Shown: positions 36,614 through 47,400, counted from the stretch's first letter. The stretch: 64,000 nucleotides of DNA from Spirulina subsalsa PCC 9445 (GCF_000314005.1 NZ_JH980292.1:4314121-4378120); one strand, 5' to 3'. Program-made: numbers and translations. The notes: generated from the letters alone by a model not told the origin.

Positions 36614-37798
36614 CTAGACCGAAGTCCCCGACAGAACGCCATGACTGGGCTGTTTGACCACGGGCGCACCGACCGCAGTTAATCCACGCTGTTTTACTAT
36701 CATTGAAGCAGCAACATCCCGATCCACGGTGTAGCCACATTCAGAGCAAGAGTGAACCCTTTGAGAGAGTTCTTTCTGACCTGTATGGGTTCCACATTCA
36801 GGACAAACTTGAGAGGTATAGTCTGGATTGACCTTGGCAAAATATGTATCCGTTTGAGAGCAAACATATTGCAAGATAGTAAAGAACTGACCTAAACCCA
36901 TATCTAGAGATTGCTTACAGAATAGTCCTCTACTCCAAGCTGTGAAGTTAATATCTTCAACAAATACCATCCCGACTCCATCACAGAGTTGATGGGCTAA
37001 CTTGAAATGGTAATCCTTTCTTCTGTTGGCTACGGCCTCATGTAATAGAGCGATCCGATGCTGTAGCTTCTGCCATTTATTAGACCCTTTGTCTTTATTT
37101 TTAAGCCTTCTTTGTAGTAATTTAATCTTACGCAGTGCTTTATCTAAAAACTTCGGCCTAGGAAGAGTCAAACCATCGGAAGTTGCCAGCATACTTTGAA
37201 TCCCAACATCAATCCCCAAAGCGTGACCATGAGGTATTGGGGTTGGGATATTAACATCAAGCTCAATTGCTACGTTGACAGAGTAACCCGATGCTTTCTT
37301 GATTACTTGAACTTGTTTGATCTTAAAACCCTCTGGAATATCCCGTGACTTGACAAACTTAACTTCCCCCAATAGAGGCATCTTTAGCTTGTTACCATTG
37401 ACTTCAATTCTGCTACTAACTAAATTAAAAGACTTCATGTTCCTTTTGAAGCGAGGAAAACCTAGTCCCTTGCTTTTCATGTCGTTAAACGCCCGATCTA
37501 ATTTCCGCAATGTTTGCTGCATCGCTTGGGCATTACCAGACTTAAGGAAATCGTTAGTCTTTTTAGCTTGGGTTAAATTGGCAGATTGAGTATGGTAGTT
37601 AGGATATTCAAAGGGAGCAACAATATATTCTGAACGAATAGAGCAAGCGTTGACCTGACAACTACGACTGTTAGACCAAAGCTTTCTTTGGGCTAAAGCA
37701 TAGTTCCAAACAGATTGGCAGACAGTTAAATTTAATTCGATCTTCTCTGTCTGCTCTTTGGTTGGAATTATCTTATAGTTGTAAGTAAGGTTAAGCAT
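36614..37798 (-). CDS. tnpB: TnpB RNA-guided nuclease (IS200/IS605 family)
   Basis: The protein has 394 residues. It starts MLNLTYNYKIIPTKEQTEKI, the usual helix-turn-helix front. The RuvC residues appear complete: Asp197 in LGIDVGIQSML, Glu281 in MVFVEDINF, and Asp361 in YTVDRDVAAS. The zinc ribbon is CPECG (332-336) and CSECG (351-355). No tnpA transposase is adjacent, so the element is of the tnpB-only type and needs a transposase in trans to move. It lies just upstream of, and on the same strand as, the beta-helix protein gene and may have displaced its promoter. Confidence 0.95.
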   Translation of the reverse strand: MLNLTYNYKIIPTKEQTEKIELNLTVCQSVWNYALAQRKLWSNSRSCQVNACSIRSEYIVAPFEYPNYHTQSANLTQAKKTNDFLKSGNAQAMQQTLRKLDRAFNDMKSKGLGFPRFKRNMKSFNLVSSRIEVNGNKLKMPLLGEVKFVKSRDIPEGFKIKQVQVIKKASGYSVNVAIELDVNIPTPIPHGHALGIDVGIQSMLATSDGLTLPRPKFLDKALRKIKLLQRRLKNKDKGSNKWQKLQHRIALLHEAVANRRKDYHFKLAHQLCDGVGMVFVEDINFTAWSRGLFCKQSLDMGLGQFFTILQYVCSQTDTYFAKVNPDYTSQVCPECGTHTGQKELSQRVHSCSECGYTVDRDVAASMIVKQRGLTAVGAPVVKQPSHGVLSGTSV

Positions 37799-38127
37799 TC
37801 AATTCTTGCTCATTGCTAGTAAGGTTATAGCACAATTTTACAATTCGGGGGATACTGTTGTAATATGTCGTCATTCATGCCGTCGATAAAATCGAGGGTC
37901 TTCTTCCGACGATCAAGATAAAGGGGCGATTGGGGGGAAATAACCCGATTCTACTCTAGGGTGGAGATTTTGGTCTGAATCTGAATGTAGCGTGCGATCG
38001 CTGAATCTAAACCCTGATGTGTTGAACCCTGATGATTAGGGAGTTCCTCTAAAACTTTAACCCGCTTGGTTGAAAACAGATTATGTTAAGTAGGAATCTT
38101 AGCCGATCTTGAGGGCAATGGCAACCC
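37799..38127. other. Intergenic region with the left end of the tnpB element
   Basis: About 330 bases. AT-rich sequence near 37800-37860 is the probable left end of the element; its exact limit is not visible. A short repeat AACCCTGATG occurs twice near 38010-38030. No gene or clear regulatory site is seen. Confidence 0.5.
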
Positions 38128-38691
38128 ATGACTTTTTCTGACTCTCCCTTTTGGAAAACGCTTAATCGTTTTGTGGAAATGCGATCGCCTTGGCTAACTC
38201 TGATTGGGGAACACCTAGAGGATCATCGCGGCAAACGGTTAGACTATTGGCGCATTGAAAAGGCAGATTCTGCCGTTATTGTGACAATTCAGCAAGATTT
38301 TTTCATTTTCCCGAAACCTCTGTATCGTCCGGGGGTGGGAGAAGTGACACTCGATTTTCCGGGGGGCCGCATCCCTCCTGACACCCCACGGGAAACGGTT
38401 GTCCGGCAGATTCTGCAACGGGAATTAGGCATTGAGAGAACACAGTGCGATCGCATTATCCCCCTGAATCCTCAAGGTTGGTCGGTTAATAGTTCCTTTT
38501 CTAATCAAAAACTCTACGGATTTGTCGTAGAACTTGCCCCCAATTTTAACCTAAATTCTGATTTCATTGGCGCAACCTATCCCGTCGATACTCAAGGCAT
38601 TTGTCAGTTATTACAAGACTTAACTTGTCTGCAATGTCGCGCTGTTTTATTAGAGTTAATCAACAACTATCAAAGTTTGTGCGGATTGTAG
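38128..38691 (+). CDS. NUDIX-like protein with degenerate box
   Basis: The protein has 187 residues. A NUDIX fold is suggested by DYWRIEKADSAVIVTIQQD followed by GEVTLDFPGGRIPPDTPRET and VVRQILQRELGIE. The box normally reads GX5EX7REUXEEXGU; here the REUXEE part reads LQRELG, so one catalytic glutamate is missing and hydrolase activity is doubtful. In cyanobacteria NUDIX proteins may also act as sensors. Neighbours give no clue: a tnpB element on one side and repeats on the other. Confidence 0.7.
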   Translation: MTFSDSPFWKTLNRFVEMRSPWLTLIGEHLEDHRGKRLDYWRIEKADSAVIVTIQQDFFIFPKPLYRPGVGEVTLDFPGGRIPPDTPRETVVRQILQRELGIERTQCDRIIPLNPQGWSVNSSFSNQKLYGFVVELAPNFNLNSDFIGATYPVDTQGICQLLQDLTCLQCRAVLLELINNYQSLCGL

Positions 38692-38701
38692 GACATAACT
38701 C

Positions 38702-38885
38702 TTAGGGAACAGGGAACAGGGAATAGGGAATAGGGAATAGGGAGTCGGTGTAGGGGCGCAATGCTTGCGCCCTAGGGAGTCGGGAATCGGGAAAAGGCAA
38801 TAGTCAAGAGTTTTGGCTATTCACTATTCCCCCTCTCCCCTGCTCCCCTGCTCCCCCTCCCCCTGTTCCCTGCTCCCGACTCCAT
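38702..38885. repeat. Intergenic repeat cluster (GGGAATA/GGGAACA units and inverted repeat)
   Basis: It has several 7-base units of the GGGAACA/GGGAATA/GGGAGTC family, a short palindromic element (TAGGGGCGCAATGCTTGCGC), and on the right the complementary type (CCCTGCTCCC, CCCCTCCCCC). It separates two convergent genes. Confidence 0.75.
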
Positions 38886-38888
38886 TCC

Positions 38889-40307
38889 TCAACCTAGCCC
38901 ACCCGAACTCGCCTCAATTAAACCCTCTAATTGTGCTTGAATTTCCGCCGTTAAATCCTTAACTGCTTGTTTGGCTTGATGTCTCCCTGCCTTATATGCC
39001 CCATAACGATCACTCGCTGAAATCGGCTCACCCAGGGTAATTTTAACCCACCGTTGACCTAAACGAGGACGCTTAGGAATCTTAACCCCGCGAATCCGTT
39101 CCACACAATCAAACAAAATTAACGCCACTTCGGCCATTCGTTCCGCCGTAATATTTTCTGCTGTGATATAGTCACTGGTTACAGCCACAAAACTCTCAAC
39201 TAAGCGCATATGTTTTTCCTGTAGGATGGCCTCTTGAGCGACCCAATCTGCTAATCCCTGTTGAAAGGCAGAAATTCCCCGCCAGTTAGGAATATCTTCC
39301 CGATAAATAACATTCCAACTCACCTCTTCTAAGCGGCGGCAACGGTCAATGAAGTTCCCTTGAGGCTCAATTTTAAAGTAGTCCTCCGCTACCGTTAAAG
39401 CTACATCAAGTAAGTGATTAAGGCGTTGTTCTAAGGGTTGAGTAGGGGGACTATTTGAGTCTACAGCAACGGGGGAAATGGGGCAGTGGTGGAAGCGGTG
39501 ATAAAAATCCTCCATTTGTAACAGTAAGGTTTCGGCAACCTTGAATAAACGCTGATACAAAACATCGGGTTCAGCCACAATGGGGAGAGGAGGTAAACCG
39601 AGGTTTTTTTCTAAGTGTTGGATGAGTTTGCCAATCTTCGACCAAGGGGGACGGATAAAGTAGTATTGAATGCCAATGGGGAGCAACAAAACGGTTTCCT
39701 TGCGCTGGTGTTTGGCTAAGTCTTCCACAGCCCAAAAGGCCAGTTGAGCGGTGCCAGGCTCTAGGGGACTGATTTTTTCACTATGACCGTTGGTGGCTCC
39801 TTCTGGGGCGATAGTCATGGGAAATTGACCGTTAATGAGCAAATCACGGGCGGTTTTTAGGGCGGTTCGGTCTAGGGGTTTGCCGCGATGGATGGGAACG
39901 CCACCCCCTCGGGATAAGACCCATCCGAGCCAATCTCCGCCCCAGATGGTCATTCCCCGATCATAAAGAAAGTGAGTATGAATGGGGGAGGTGAGGGAGA
40001 TGTTTTGTCGTTGGGCGGCGCGGGGAATGGCACGGGAAAACAGATAGATGAGGATTAGGGGATCTTCTACTTCGCTATGGCGGAAGGCAAGGATGAGGCG
40101 GATTTTGCCCTGTTGGAATTGTTGGTAGAGGTGGAGGAGGGTGTCCAGAGGACTGGTTTCTAGGCGAGAGATGCCCCCAATCAGCCAGCGCCGGAGACGA
40201 AAGCGCAGGAAGAGGGGGAGCAGGAGGTGAGCGAGACGGAGGACGAGGGGGTTATAGCGGGGGGGGATGAAAGGGAGTTTGGGGTGGGCGAAGTGGCGCT
40301 GAAACAT
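38889..40307 (-). CDS. PlsC-like 1-acylglycerol-3-phosphate acyltransferase family protein
   Basis: The protein has 472 residues. The acyltransferase motifs are visible: FRHSEVEDP (HX4D type, block I), GGGVPIHRGKPLDRT (block II), and IAPEGATNGHSEKISPLEPG (block III). Two hydrophobic stretches near the N-terminus (LVLRLAHLLLPLFLRF) suggest membrane association. The C-terminal 250 residues have no recognised domain, making it longer than normal PlsC (about 240). Acyl acceptor unknown. The next gene upstream lies five bases away, so the two are probably an operon. Confidence 0.85.
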   Translation of the reverse strand: MFQRHFAHPKLPFIPPRYNPLVLRLAHLLLPLFLRFRLRRWLIGGISRLETSPLDTLLHLYQQFQQGKIRLILAFRHSEVEDPLILIYLFSRAIPRAAQRQNISLTSPIHTHFLYDRGMTIWGGDWLGWVLSRGGGVPIHRGKPLDRTALKTARDLLINGQFPMTIAPEGATNGHSEKISPLEPGTAQLAFWAVEDLAKHQRKETVLLLPIGIQYYFIRPPWSKIGKLIQHLEKNLGLPPLPIVAEPDVLYQRLFKVAETLLLQMEDFYHRFHHCPISPVAVDSNSPPTQPLEQRLNHLLDVALTVAEDYFKIEPQGNFIDRCRRLEEVSWNVIYREDIPNWRGISAFQQGLADWVAQEAILQEKHMRLVESFVAVTSDYITAENITAERMAEVALILFDCVERIRGVKIPKRPRLGQRWVKITLGEPISASDRYGAYKAGRHQAKQAVKDLTAEIQAQLEGLIEASSGGLG

Positions 40308-40312
40308 AGGGG

Positions 40313-41041
40313 TTAGGGTTGCGATCGCAAATAGTCCAGAAATTCCACCAATTCATGATCACTCAACAATTGACGCGATCGCTTCCCGTAAGTCTGTAAC
40401 AAATAATCCCGCCCCTGTTCATTCGTCCAGCCCAATCGTTTAAGTTCTATATTCGTTTGAGCAATCACATCAGAAAAATCCATCGGGGATTCACTTAAAT
40501 TCACTGAGGGAGTGCTAGGAGGAGGGGGAGGGGTTTCCACCGGAGGAGTTGGTTCTACGGCAGGGGAGGGAGTTATTTCAACCGGAGTCTCTTCTATCGC
40601 CTCTACCGGGGGCAGCACCGACTCCGAATCCGGCTCAGGCAGAGGCTCTAATACGGGGGAAACTGTGGTCACGGGGGAGGACTCAACCTGGGGGAGATTC
40701 GGCTCTCGGGGAGGCTCTGAGGGGGCAATGGGCGCAGATTTGGGGGGAGATGTTGGGGTCGCTTGACCCTCTCCATTCTGTTCGGGATGGCGCGCCCCAT
40801 AAGAAACCGGGGCGGGTGTTGGGGAACTCGCCTTTTCATAGGACAGCAATAGGGCTAAAGCCCGCTCTCGGGCTTGATCTTCCGCCGCCTCCACCGTATC
40901 CGCCGCCGCGTGGCCTGTGGCGAGGGTGACACCTTCAACCTGCACGAGCGCTCGCACGATATATTTTCCCTGTTTAAACTGCACTAACTCACTAATTAAA
41001 CCCCCTTGAGGGTAGTGGTTTCGGAACTCTGCAACTAACAT
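40313..41041 (-). CDS. Conserved protein with dsRBD-like N-terminus, function unknown
   Basis: The protein has 242 residues. The N-terminal 70 residues (MLVAEFRNHYPQGGLISELV ... GVTLATGHAAADTVEAAEDQ) have the alpha-beta-beta-beta-alpha look of a double-stranded-RNA-binding or Rad52-like small domain. A long linker of proline and acidic residues follows. The C-terminal 55 residues (NIELKRLGWTNEQGRDYLLQ ... LSDHELVEFLDYL) form a conserved helical module. Proteins of this build occur in many cyanobacteria. Its function is unknown. It is transcribed ahead of the acyltransferase gene. Confidence 0.75.
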   Translation of the reverse strand: MLVAEFRNHYPQGGLISELVQFKQGKYIVRALVQVEGVTLATGHAAADTVEAAEDQARERALALLLSYEKASSPTPAPVSYGARHPEQNGEGQATPTSPPKSAPIAPSEPPREPNLPQVESSPVTTVSPVLEPLPEPDSESVLPPVEAIEETPVEITPSPAVEPTPPVETPPPPPSTPSVNLSESPMDFSDVIAQTNIELKRLGWTNEQGRDYLLQTYGKRSRQLLSDHELVEFLDYLRSQP

Positions 41042-41142
41042 GATTGGGTATCCCTAAAAATCCGTTCCCTCCTCTAGGGTACACCACTTTCAGCAAACTT
41101 GACGAAAAAATCAGCATAGGAACAGGTTCGTAGCTTGATTGC

Positions 41143-41158
41143 TTATTCAGCAAGCCCT
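41143..41158. mobile_element. Isolated MITE end
   Basis: TTATTCAGCAAGCCCT is the terminal inverted repeat of the MITE family at 21671 and 22884. No matching opposite end is visible nearby, so it is a solo end or a truncated copy. Confidence 0.65.
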
Positions 41159-41198
41159 AGATAATAATAGGGGAAAGCCCACACTGTATCGCTTGCGA

Positions 41199-44063
41199 TT
41201 AGCGTCGGGAGGAGGTCACAATCTCGTTGCGGTGGAAATCCGGGGGAATGACGGCTCGATCGGCGATCGCCTTATGACTCTCCCGTTGCGTCGCCACATC
41301 AATGGCAATGGCTTCAAAACGAATGGCTAAACTCCCCAAAGGAATAATTAACTGCGTCATCGTCTCCAATTCCCCCGCCCCATTGCGCTCAAAATCCACA
41401 AACGCCCGAGGCCCATCGAGCAATTGCCGAGTTTCTAAATCCTGTACCCACAATTTGACATAGACTGAACCCACACGAGCCGGAAGTTTCACCCGCACTA
41501 ACACCAACTCCCCGGCCGTCAGTTCCCCCGGCGGAATTTCCAAGCGAGGAGTAGGCACCACTTCCCGTAAACTGGTGTCCCCAAAGGGCTGGTTCACTTG
41601 TAGCAAGGGGTGAGCCATCGGCACAACCGGATTATCTTCTTCCTCAGAACGCTCCAACTCCGGCAAATCTGCCCCCGCTAAAGCCCCAGACTCCGCTTGA
41701 GAAATCAACCCCTGTTGTTGTCGCCATTGCACCGACTGCAACTCCGCCGGGTAAGGTAAACCGGAGGTGTCATGCTTCACACTAGGCAAACTGGGGGAGA
41801 AACTGTCCTCTTCTTCCTCATCCACCACAATTTCTTGTTGTAACCATGCCGTCTCAACTTCCGGTTGTGCCAACAAAGGAGACACTTGATCCTCTGGGGT
41901 GGGGAAGTGCTGCCCTTGGGTTTCTGCGGCCAAATGTTGTAACAGTTCCGCCTCCGAGTTCATTTTCTCAAAGAAGGTGACATCATCTAACACCAAATTT
42001 TCCGCTTCCCGTTGGCGAATTTCCGCCGCCACCTCTTCCGTCACTTCGGCTTTTTGGGCCAATCGTTGGGTAGTGGTGTCTAAGTCGGCCGCTTCTTCCT
42101 CGGTAGAAAGGGGAAGCGTGGGATTTTCCAGCGTTGGGGGTTGCGTTTGGAGCCAAGTGGCTAACTCTTCGTCCACGTCCTCCTCTTCCGCCAAGGAGCT
42201 AACGTGCTGCCAAAAGCGGTCTTTCAGGCGCAAGGATTGGAAGGCTTGGTCAACGACCTTTTTCTCCTCAGACACCTCTTCTAGGAGATTTTCCGGGGCA
42301 TCGGTGACATATTCTGAGGAGATATCCAAGGTCAGATCCGTCTCTTCCCCTTGGGCTTGTTCCTCGTCTATCGGTTTCTCTGAGTCCTCAAGGTCAGGGG
42401 GTGGGGTAATGAGGGGAGTCAGGGATTCCCCCTCCTCTGGAGAGGGGGCCGCTTTAGGGCGCTTGAGGGAGGGGGGAAGAGAAAGGCTTTCTAGGAGATC
42501 ATCATCTCGCTCCTCCTCGTCCTCAACCTCTGAACGTTGTTCAGGGGAAGCGGGTAAGGATAAGAAATTAGAAGATTGCCCAAAAAGAGACTTCGGGGGG
42601 GGACTGCTGAAATTCGGCAGTTGGAGGGATTTCGGTTTGGGTTTTTGAGGTTTGCCAGCAGTCCGCAGGAGGGGGGGCAGGGCGGGGCCGCTTTTGGGTT
42701 CGAGGGGGGTAGGTTCCGGGGGTTTGGCGGTTAGGTTGAGGAAATCGAGCTTAATCTCTAGATTGCGCTCTTCTTCATCTAAGAGGGCTCCGGCCATACC
42801 GGGGGCGGAGGGAATGGTTTGGACGGCGGTCATTAACTCGTTGAGGCCGGCCGTAATGGAAAAGGTTTGACTGGCTAGGGGGAGCAGTTGCCCTCTCTCG
42901 GGGGGATTTTCGCCGTCTTGAGGCTCGACTTCTAGGATCACTTGCCCCAAAATCAGGCGGGTGTTGTAGGAGGAGGGAATATCCAACAAGTAGTTAAAGA
43001 CTAAGGGAATTGTGGCATCACTGAGGGGTTGTTCTACATCTAACAACAGTTCGCCCCCTTGGGGATCTCGCAGTTCGTAGCGCAAGCGCCCCCCAAACCC
43101 TTGATCTAGGGGGCTGGGGTTGTTGGGGTTGTTGAAGTTGACATGACCGGAAATGAGAATGGGTTCCCGGTTGCGGCGGATAAAGGTATCTTGCAACAGG
43201 GTAATGGTTAGATCCAGATTGGGCGGGGGTTCCGGGGGGGCAACTTCTGGCTCTTCGGAGGGGTATTCTGGGCTAATTTCTACCTCGGGGGCGCTTTCGG
43301 CTTCCGGGGGAGGGGGTTCGGCGACTTGCTCCAGAATCTGTTCTAGGCTGAAAATAGACTGTTCCAGCAGGGAATGGGCGGTTAAGGGTTCTGGCTCTGG
43401 GGGGGGCGGGGAGTCTAGGGTTTTCTTCGGGGGGGCGTTCTCGACTTCCGGGGGTGGGGCGACGGGGGCAAAGCGGGCGAGTTCCCGAGGCCGAGGGGGT
43501 GGGGGGATGAGGGGGGGATCATCTAGGGCGGTTTCTCGTGGGGTTTCGGGTTGAGGTTTGGGGGCTGCTGGTTGGGCTTTGACGGGCTGAGGCGGTCGGC
43601 GGGGGGGCAGGGGGCTAGAAACGACGTTTTCGGGGGGTAAGGGGGCGGGTTGCGCCTGCTGGGGGGCGCTGAGGGTGGTTTCTAGGGTGGGTTGCTCGCT
43701 TTCGGGGGTGGGGGCTTCGGGCATTTTGGGGGGCAAGACCTGCATTTGAATGACGGCTTGCCAAGGTTCTGCGCCGTCTTGTTCGCTGCGGGCGCGGATT
43801 TCCCAATAACCGGATTTAAAGTAGGTGTAGGGGACGACGACCATGAGGCCGTCGCGGGTGGTGCGACAGTCTCGTTGATGGGAACGCCGTTTGGGGGGGG
43901 TGTCGAAGGTTTGATGAAGCAGGCGAATTTCTACTTCTGTGTTGGCACGACAAGACTGGGCAACGATGCGATAGATGCCTGCCTCTAGTTTTAGCTTCCG
44001 GTGTTTGATGGGAAGCCAGGAACGAGTGCCTTTCTTTTGCAGTAGAAATTCACAGGATTCCAT
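41199..44063 (-). CDS. Large proline/glutamate-rich protein of unknown function
   Basis: The protein has 954 residues. A folded N-terminal part (1-110: MESCEFLLQKKGTRSWLPIK ... SGYWEIRARSEQ) is followed by very long disordered stretches rich in Pro, Glu and Ser (about 110-820), interrupted by a folded patch (about 275-420, with LQDTFIRRNREPILISGHVN) that may be an Ig-like domain. The C-terminus (about 830-954) is again compact, with LTAGELVLVRVKLPARVGSV and SVYVKLWVQDLETRQLL. No signal peptide. This architecture occurs as hypothetical protein in filamentous cyanobacteria. A scaffold role is only a guess. It lies just downstream of hisS (33 bases). Confidence 0.8.
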   Translation of the reverse strand: MESCEFLLQKKGTRSWLPIKHRKLKLEAGIYRIVAQSCRANTEVEIRLLHQTFDTPPKRRSHQRDCRTTRDGLMVVVPYTYFKSGYWEIRARSEQDGAEPWQAVIQMQVLPPKMPEAPTPESEQPTLETTLSAPQQAQPAPLPPENVVSSPLPPRRPPQPVKAQPAAPKPQPETPRETALDDPPLIPPPPRPRELARFAPVAPPPEVENAPPKKTLDSPPPPEPEPLTAHSLLEQSIFSLEQILEQVAEPPPPEAESAPEVEISPEYPSEEPEVAPPEPPPNLDLTITLLQDTFIRRNREPILISGHVNFNNPNNPSPLDQGFGGRLRYELRDPQGGELLLDVEQPLSDATIPLVFNYLLDIPSSYNTRLILGQVILEVEPQDGENPPERGQLLPLASQTFSITAGLNELMTAVQTIPSAPGMAGALLDEEERNLEIKLDFLNLTAKPPEPTPLEPKSGPALPPLLRTAGKPQKPKPKSLQLPNFSSPPPKSLFGQSSNFLSLPASPEQRSEVEDEEERDDDLLESLSLPPSLKRPKAAPSPEEGESLTPLITPPPDLEDSEKPIDEEQAQGEETDLTLDISSEYVTDAPENLLEEVSEEKKVVDQAFQSLRLKDRFWQHVSSLAEEEDVDEELATWLQTQPPTLENPTLPLSTEEEAADLDTTTQRLAQKAEVTEEVAAEIRQREAENLVLDDVTFFEKMNSEAELLQHLAAETQGQHFPTPEDQVSPLLAQPEVETAWLQQEIVVDEEEEDSFSPSLPSVKHDTSGLPYPAELQSVQWRQQQGLISQAESGALAGADLPELERSEEEDNPVVPMAHPLLQVNQPFGDTSLREVVPTPRLEIPPGELTAGELVLVRVKLPARVGSVYVKLWVQDLETRQLLDGPRAFVDFERNGAGELETMTQLIIPLGSLAIRFEAIAIDVATQRESHKAIADRAVIPPDFHRNEIVTSSRR

Positions 44064-44096
44064 GATCTGGCTGAATAAGGGGTTTAATTGCTGGTC

Positions 44097-45365
44097 TTAC
44101 CCGATTTTGGCTTTGATTTGGTCAAGTTGGGAAAATAACTCATTTTGGGTGAGGGTTTCTTGTTCTTGACGGGCGAGCCATTTTAAATTGACTTGTTGTT
44201 GTTCGGCTTCGGCTTCCCCGATGATTAAACAGGCGGGGGCTCCACTGCGGTCGGCGCGCTTGAATTGCTTGCCAAAGGCGGCCCCACTTAAGTCTAATTC
44301 TACGGTGAAGCCGAAATAACGCAACTTCTGAGCGAGAACGAGGGCTTGAGCTTGGGCGCGATCGCCTCTGGACACTAGATAGAAGTTAGGACAGGGTGGG
44401 CTTTGGGTTTGTAAGTCTTGTAACAGTAAGATTAACCGTTCCATGCCTATCGCCCAACCGACAGCCGGGGTGTCTTTCCCTCCTAATTCTGCCACTAAAC
44501 CGTCATAACGTCCCCCCCCACAAACGGTGGCTTGAGCGCCGAGGTCTTGGGACTGGATTTCAAAGGCGGTGTGGGTATAATAATCCAATCCGCGCACGAG
44601 GCGGGGGTTGATTTGATAGGCAATGTCTAAATCGGTGAGCATTTGCTGCACTTGCTCAAAGTGACGCTGGGAGTCAGGTTCGAGGTAGTCTAATAGACTG
44701 GGTGCGTCTTGGGTGATGGCTTGGGTGCGTTGGTCTTTGCTGTCTAGAATGCGCAGGGGATTACGAGTTAAGCGATCTTGGGAGTCGGGGTCTAATTCGT
44801 TCTGATAGGGGGTTAAATAGTCAATGAGGGCTTGTCGGTAACGGGTGCGATCGCTTTTATTCCCCACTGAGTTTAAATCCAGAGTGAGCGATCGCAGTCC
44901 CAATTCCCGTAAAATATCCGTAGCCAGGGCAATCACTTCCACATCAGCCACAGGGGAGCCACTGCCTAATAACTCGGCCCCCACTTGATGAAATTGCCGT
45001 TGTCGTCCCGCTTGGGGGCGTTCGTAGCGAAACATGGGGCCGGTGTACCAGAGACGCTGTACATTGCCCTGACTGCCTAAGTTGTGTTCAATGAAAGACC
45101 GCACCACACCAGCCGTTCCCTCGGGTCTTAGGGTGATGCTGCGATCGCCTCGATCCACAAAACTATACATCTCTTTGCCCACTACATCCGTAGCTTCGCC
45201 AATTCCTCGGGCGAATAATTCGGTTTGTTCAAAAATCGGCGGTCGAATTTCCTCATAACTCGCCCGCGCAAATACCCCCCGCGCTACCTGTTCCACTTGC
45301 TGCCAGTACACCACCTCCGGGGGAAGAATATCTCTTGTTCCTCGTAATGCTTGAATTGCGCCCAT
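44097..45365 (-). CDS. hisS: Histidyl-tRNA synthetase
   Basis: Class II aminoacyl-tRNA synthetase of 422 residues that charges tRNA-His. It begins MGAIQALRGTRDILPPE, the usual bacterial HisRS start, with class II motif 2 around VQRLWYTGPMFRYERPQAGR. The histidine-specific motifs LVRGLDYYTHTAFEI and VCGGGRYDGL are present, and an anticodon-binding domain follows (about 330-422). Nothing unusual. Confidence 0.97.
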   Translation of the reverse strand: MGAIQALRGTRDILPPEVVYWQQVEQVARGVFARASYEEIRPPIFEQTELFARGIGEATDVVGKEMYSFVDRGDRSITLRPEGTAGVVRSFIEHNLGSQGNVQRLWYTGPMFRYERPQAGRQRQFHQVGAELLGSGSPVADVEVIALATDILRELGLRSLTLDLNSVGNKSDRTRYRQALIDYLTPYQNELDPDSQDRLTRNPLRILDSKDQRTQAITQDAPSLLDYLEPDSQRHFEQVQQMLTDLDIAYQINPRLVRGLDYYTHTAFEIQSQDLGAQATVCGGGRYDGLVAELGGKDTPAVGWAIGMERLILLLQDLQTQSPPCPNFYLVSRGDRAQAQALVLAQKLRYFGFTVELDLSGAAFGKQFKRADRSGAPACLIIGEAEAEQQQVNLKWLARQEQETLTQNELFSQLDQIKAKIG

Positions 45366-45430
45366 GCTCTGTTCTGTTTCTGTCCAGCCTCCATTATATG
45401 GGCTAGGGGAGAAAATGATTTTCTCTGGGG

Positions 45431-45532
45431 CTAGGTAAGGCTTGCTGAATCAGTCCGAGAGTCAGAAATATTTACTCCCGCCAGTTTCGGAGGATCTGGC
45501 TCCAGATCCGGCGTTCCTGGTTCCCTTGATTG
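45431..45532. mobile_element. Partial MITE copy
   Basis: It begins AGGCTTGCTGAATCAGTCCG, matching the left end of the element at 21671, and shares its interior (CCAGTTT, GTTCC, TTCCCTTG). The right end is absent. An internal perfect palindrome GGATCTGGCTCCAGATCC lies at about 45491-45508. Confidence 0.65.
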
Positions 45533-45616
45533 ATTTAGTGAAAGCTGAGTGAAACAATAGCTTATTCGTTTTGAGTGAAAAGCTAAAGCTTAAGCATATT
45601 AAGGTTTTAGCCTTAA

Positions 45617-45688
45617 AGCCTGTGACGAGGATTGAACTCGTGACCTCACCCTTACCAAGGGTGTGCTCTACCACTGAGCTACACAGGC
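45617..45688 (-). tRNA. tRNA-Thr (GGT)
   Basis: It folds as a complete cloverleaf: acceptor GCCTGTG / CACAGGC, D arm with AGCTCAGTGGTAGAGC, anticodon loop with GGT, and T arm with GTTCAATCC. CCA is not encoded. It lies 66 bases after tRNA-Tyr on the same strand. Confidence 0.97.
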
Positions 45689-45754
45689 ATTAAATTCATG
45701 CTCTATCATTACGACTAGAGTAGTTTAGATAAAAGCCTTTTAGATCATTTAAGA

Positions 45755-45836
45755 TGGGCCGAGCTGGATTCGAACCAGCGTAGGCGTAGCCAGTGGATTT
45801 ACAGTCCACCCCCATTAACCACTCGGGCATCGACCC
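45755..45836 (-). tRNA. tRNA-Tyr (GTA)
   Basis: A class II tRNA of 82 nt: acceptor GGGTCGA / TCGGCCC, anticodon stem GGACTGTAAATCC with GTA, an extended variable arm, and T arm GGTTCGAATCC. The Tyr-Thr order is common in bacteria, including cyanobacteria. Confidence 0.97.
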
Positions 45837-46012
45837 ATTTATTTTGACCTCTAAGCCGTGGTCTTGAACCGGGATTTTAACCCTCACAACCCGTTATTTG
45901 CCGGGCTGCTTCGCAATCCCACGATTGCTGCTTTTCAATTCCACGATTATCAATCCTAGCACAGCTTTTTCCAAAAAACAATAAAATTTTGCTCAAGCGC
46001 GAATTATTTTGC

Positions 46013-47218
<1,206 letters not shown>

Positions 47219-47262
47219 CTAACCTTAGACCTACTCCGTGACGAAGCGACATCCAACCAGCA

Positions 47263-47400
47263 TTACAAGGTATAAGCACTTTGTAATGCCCAGAAAATGA
47301 GAAATACTATACTACCTAAGACAAGAACGGCTGAAGTAACCACCACAATGGGTTTATCGGCGTTCTTGAATTTCATGATGCCACGATTCAGGTCAGACAT
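47263..47400 (-). CDS. Small single-helix protein, probably Psb35-like
   Basis: The peptide has 45 residues starting MSDLNRGIMKFKNADKPIVV and one transmembrane helix (VVVTSAVLVLGSIVFLIFWA). I use the internal ATG because upstream codons look non-coding; AAGAGG lies about 14 bases before it. The sequence resembles the small cyanobacterial photosystem II assembly protein Psb35 as I remember it, but I cannot confirm this. It is transcribed divergently from the SGNH hydrolase. Confidence 0.65.
   Translation of the reverse strand: MSDLNRGIMKFKNADKPIVVVTSAVLVLGSIVFLIFWALQSAYTL

Noticed and set aside
40512-43554. Plus-strand frames opposite the proline-rich protein genes
   Set aside because: Gly/Ser/Arg-rich shadows of the Pro/Glu-rich minus-strand genes, with no recognisable domains.
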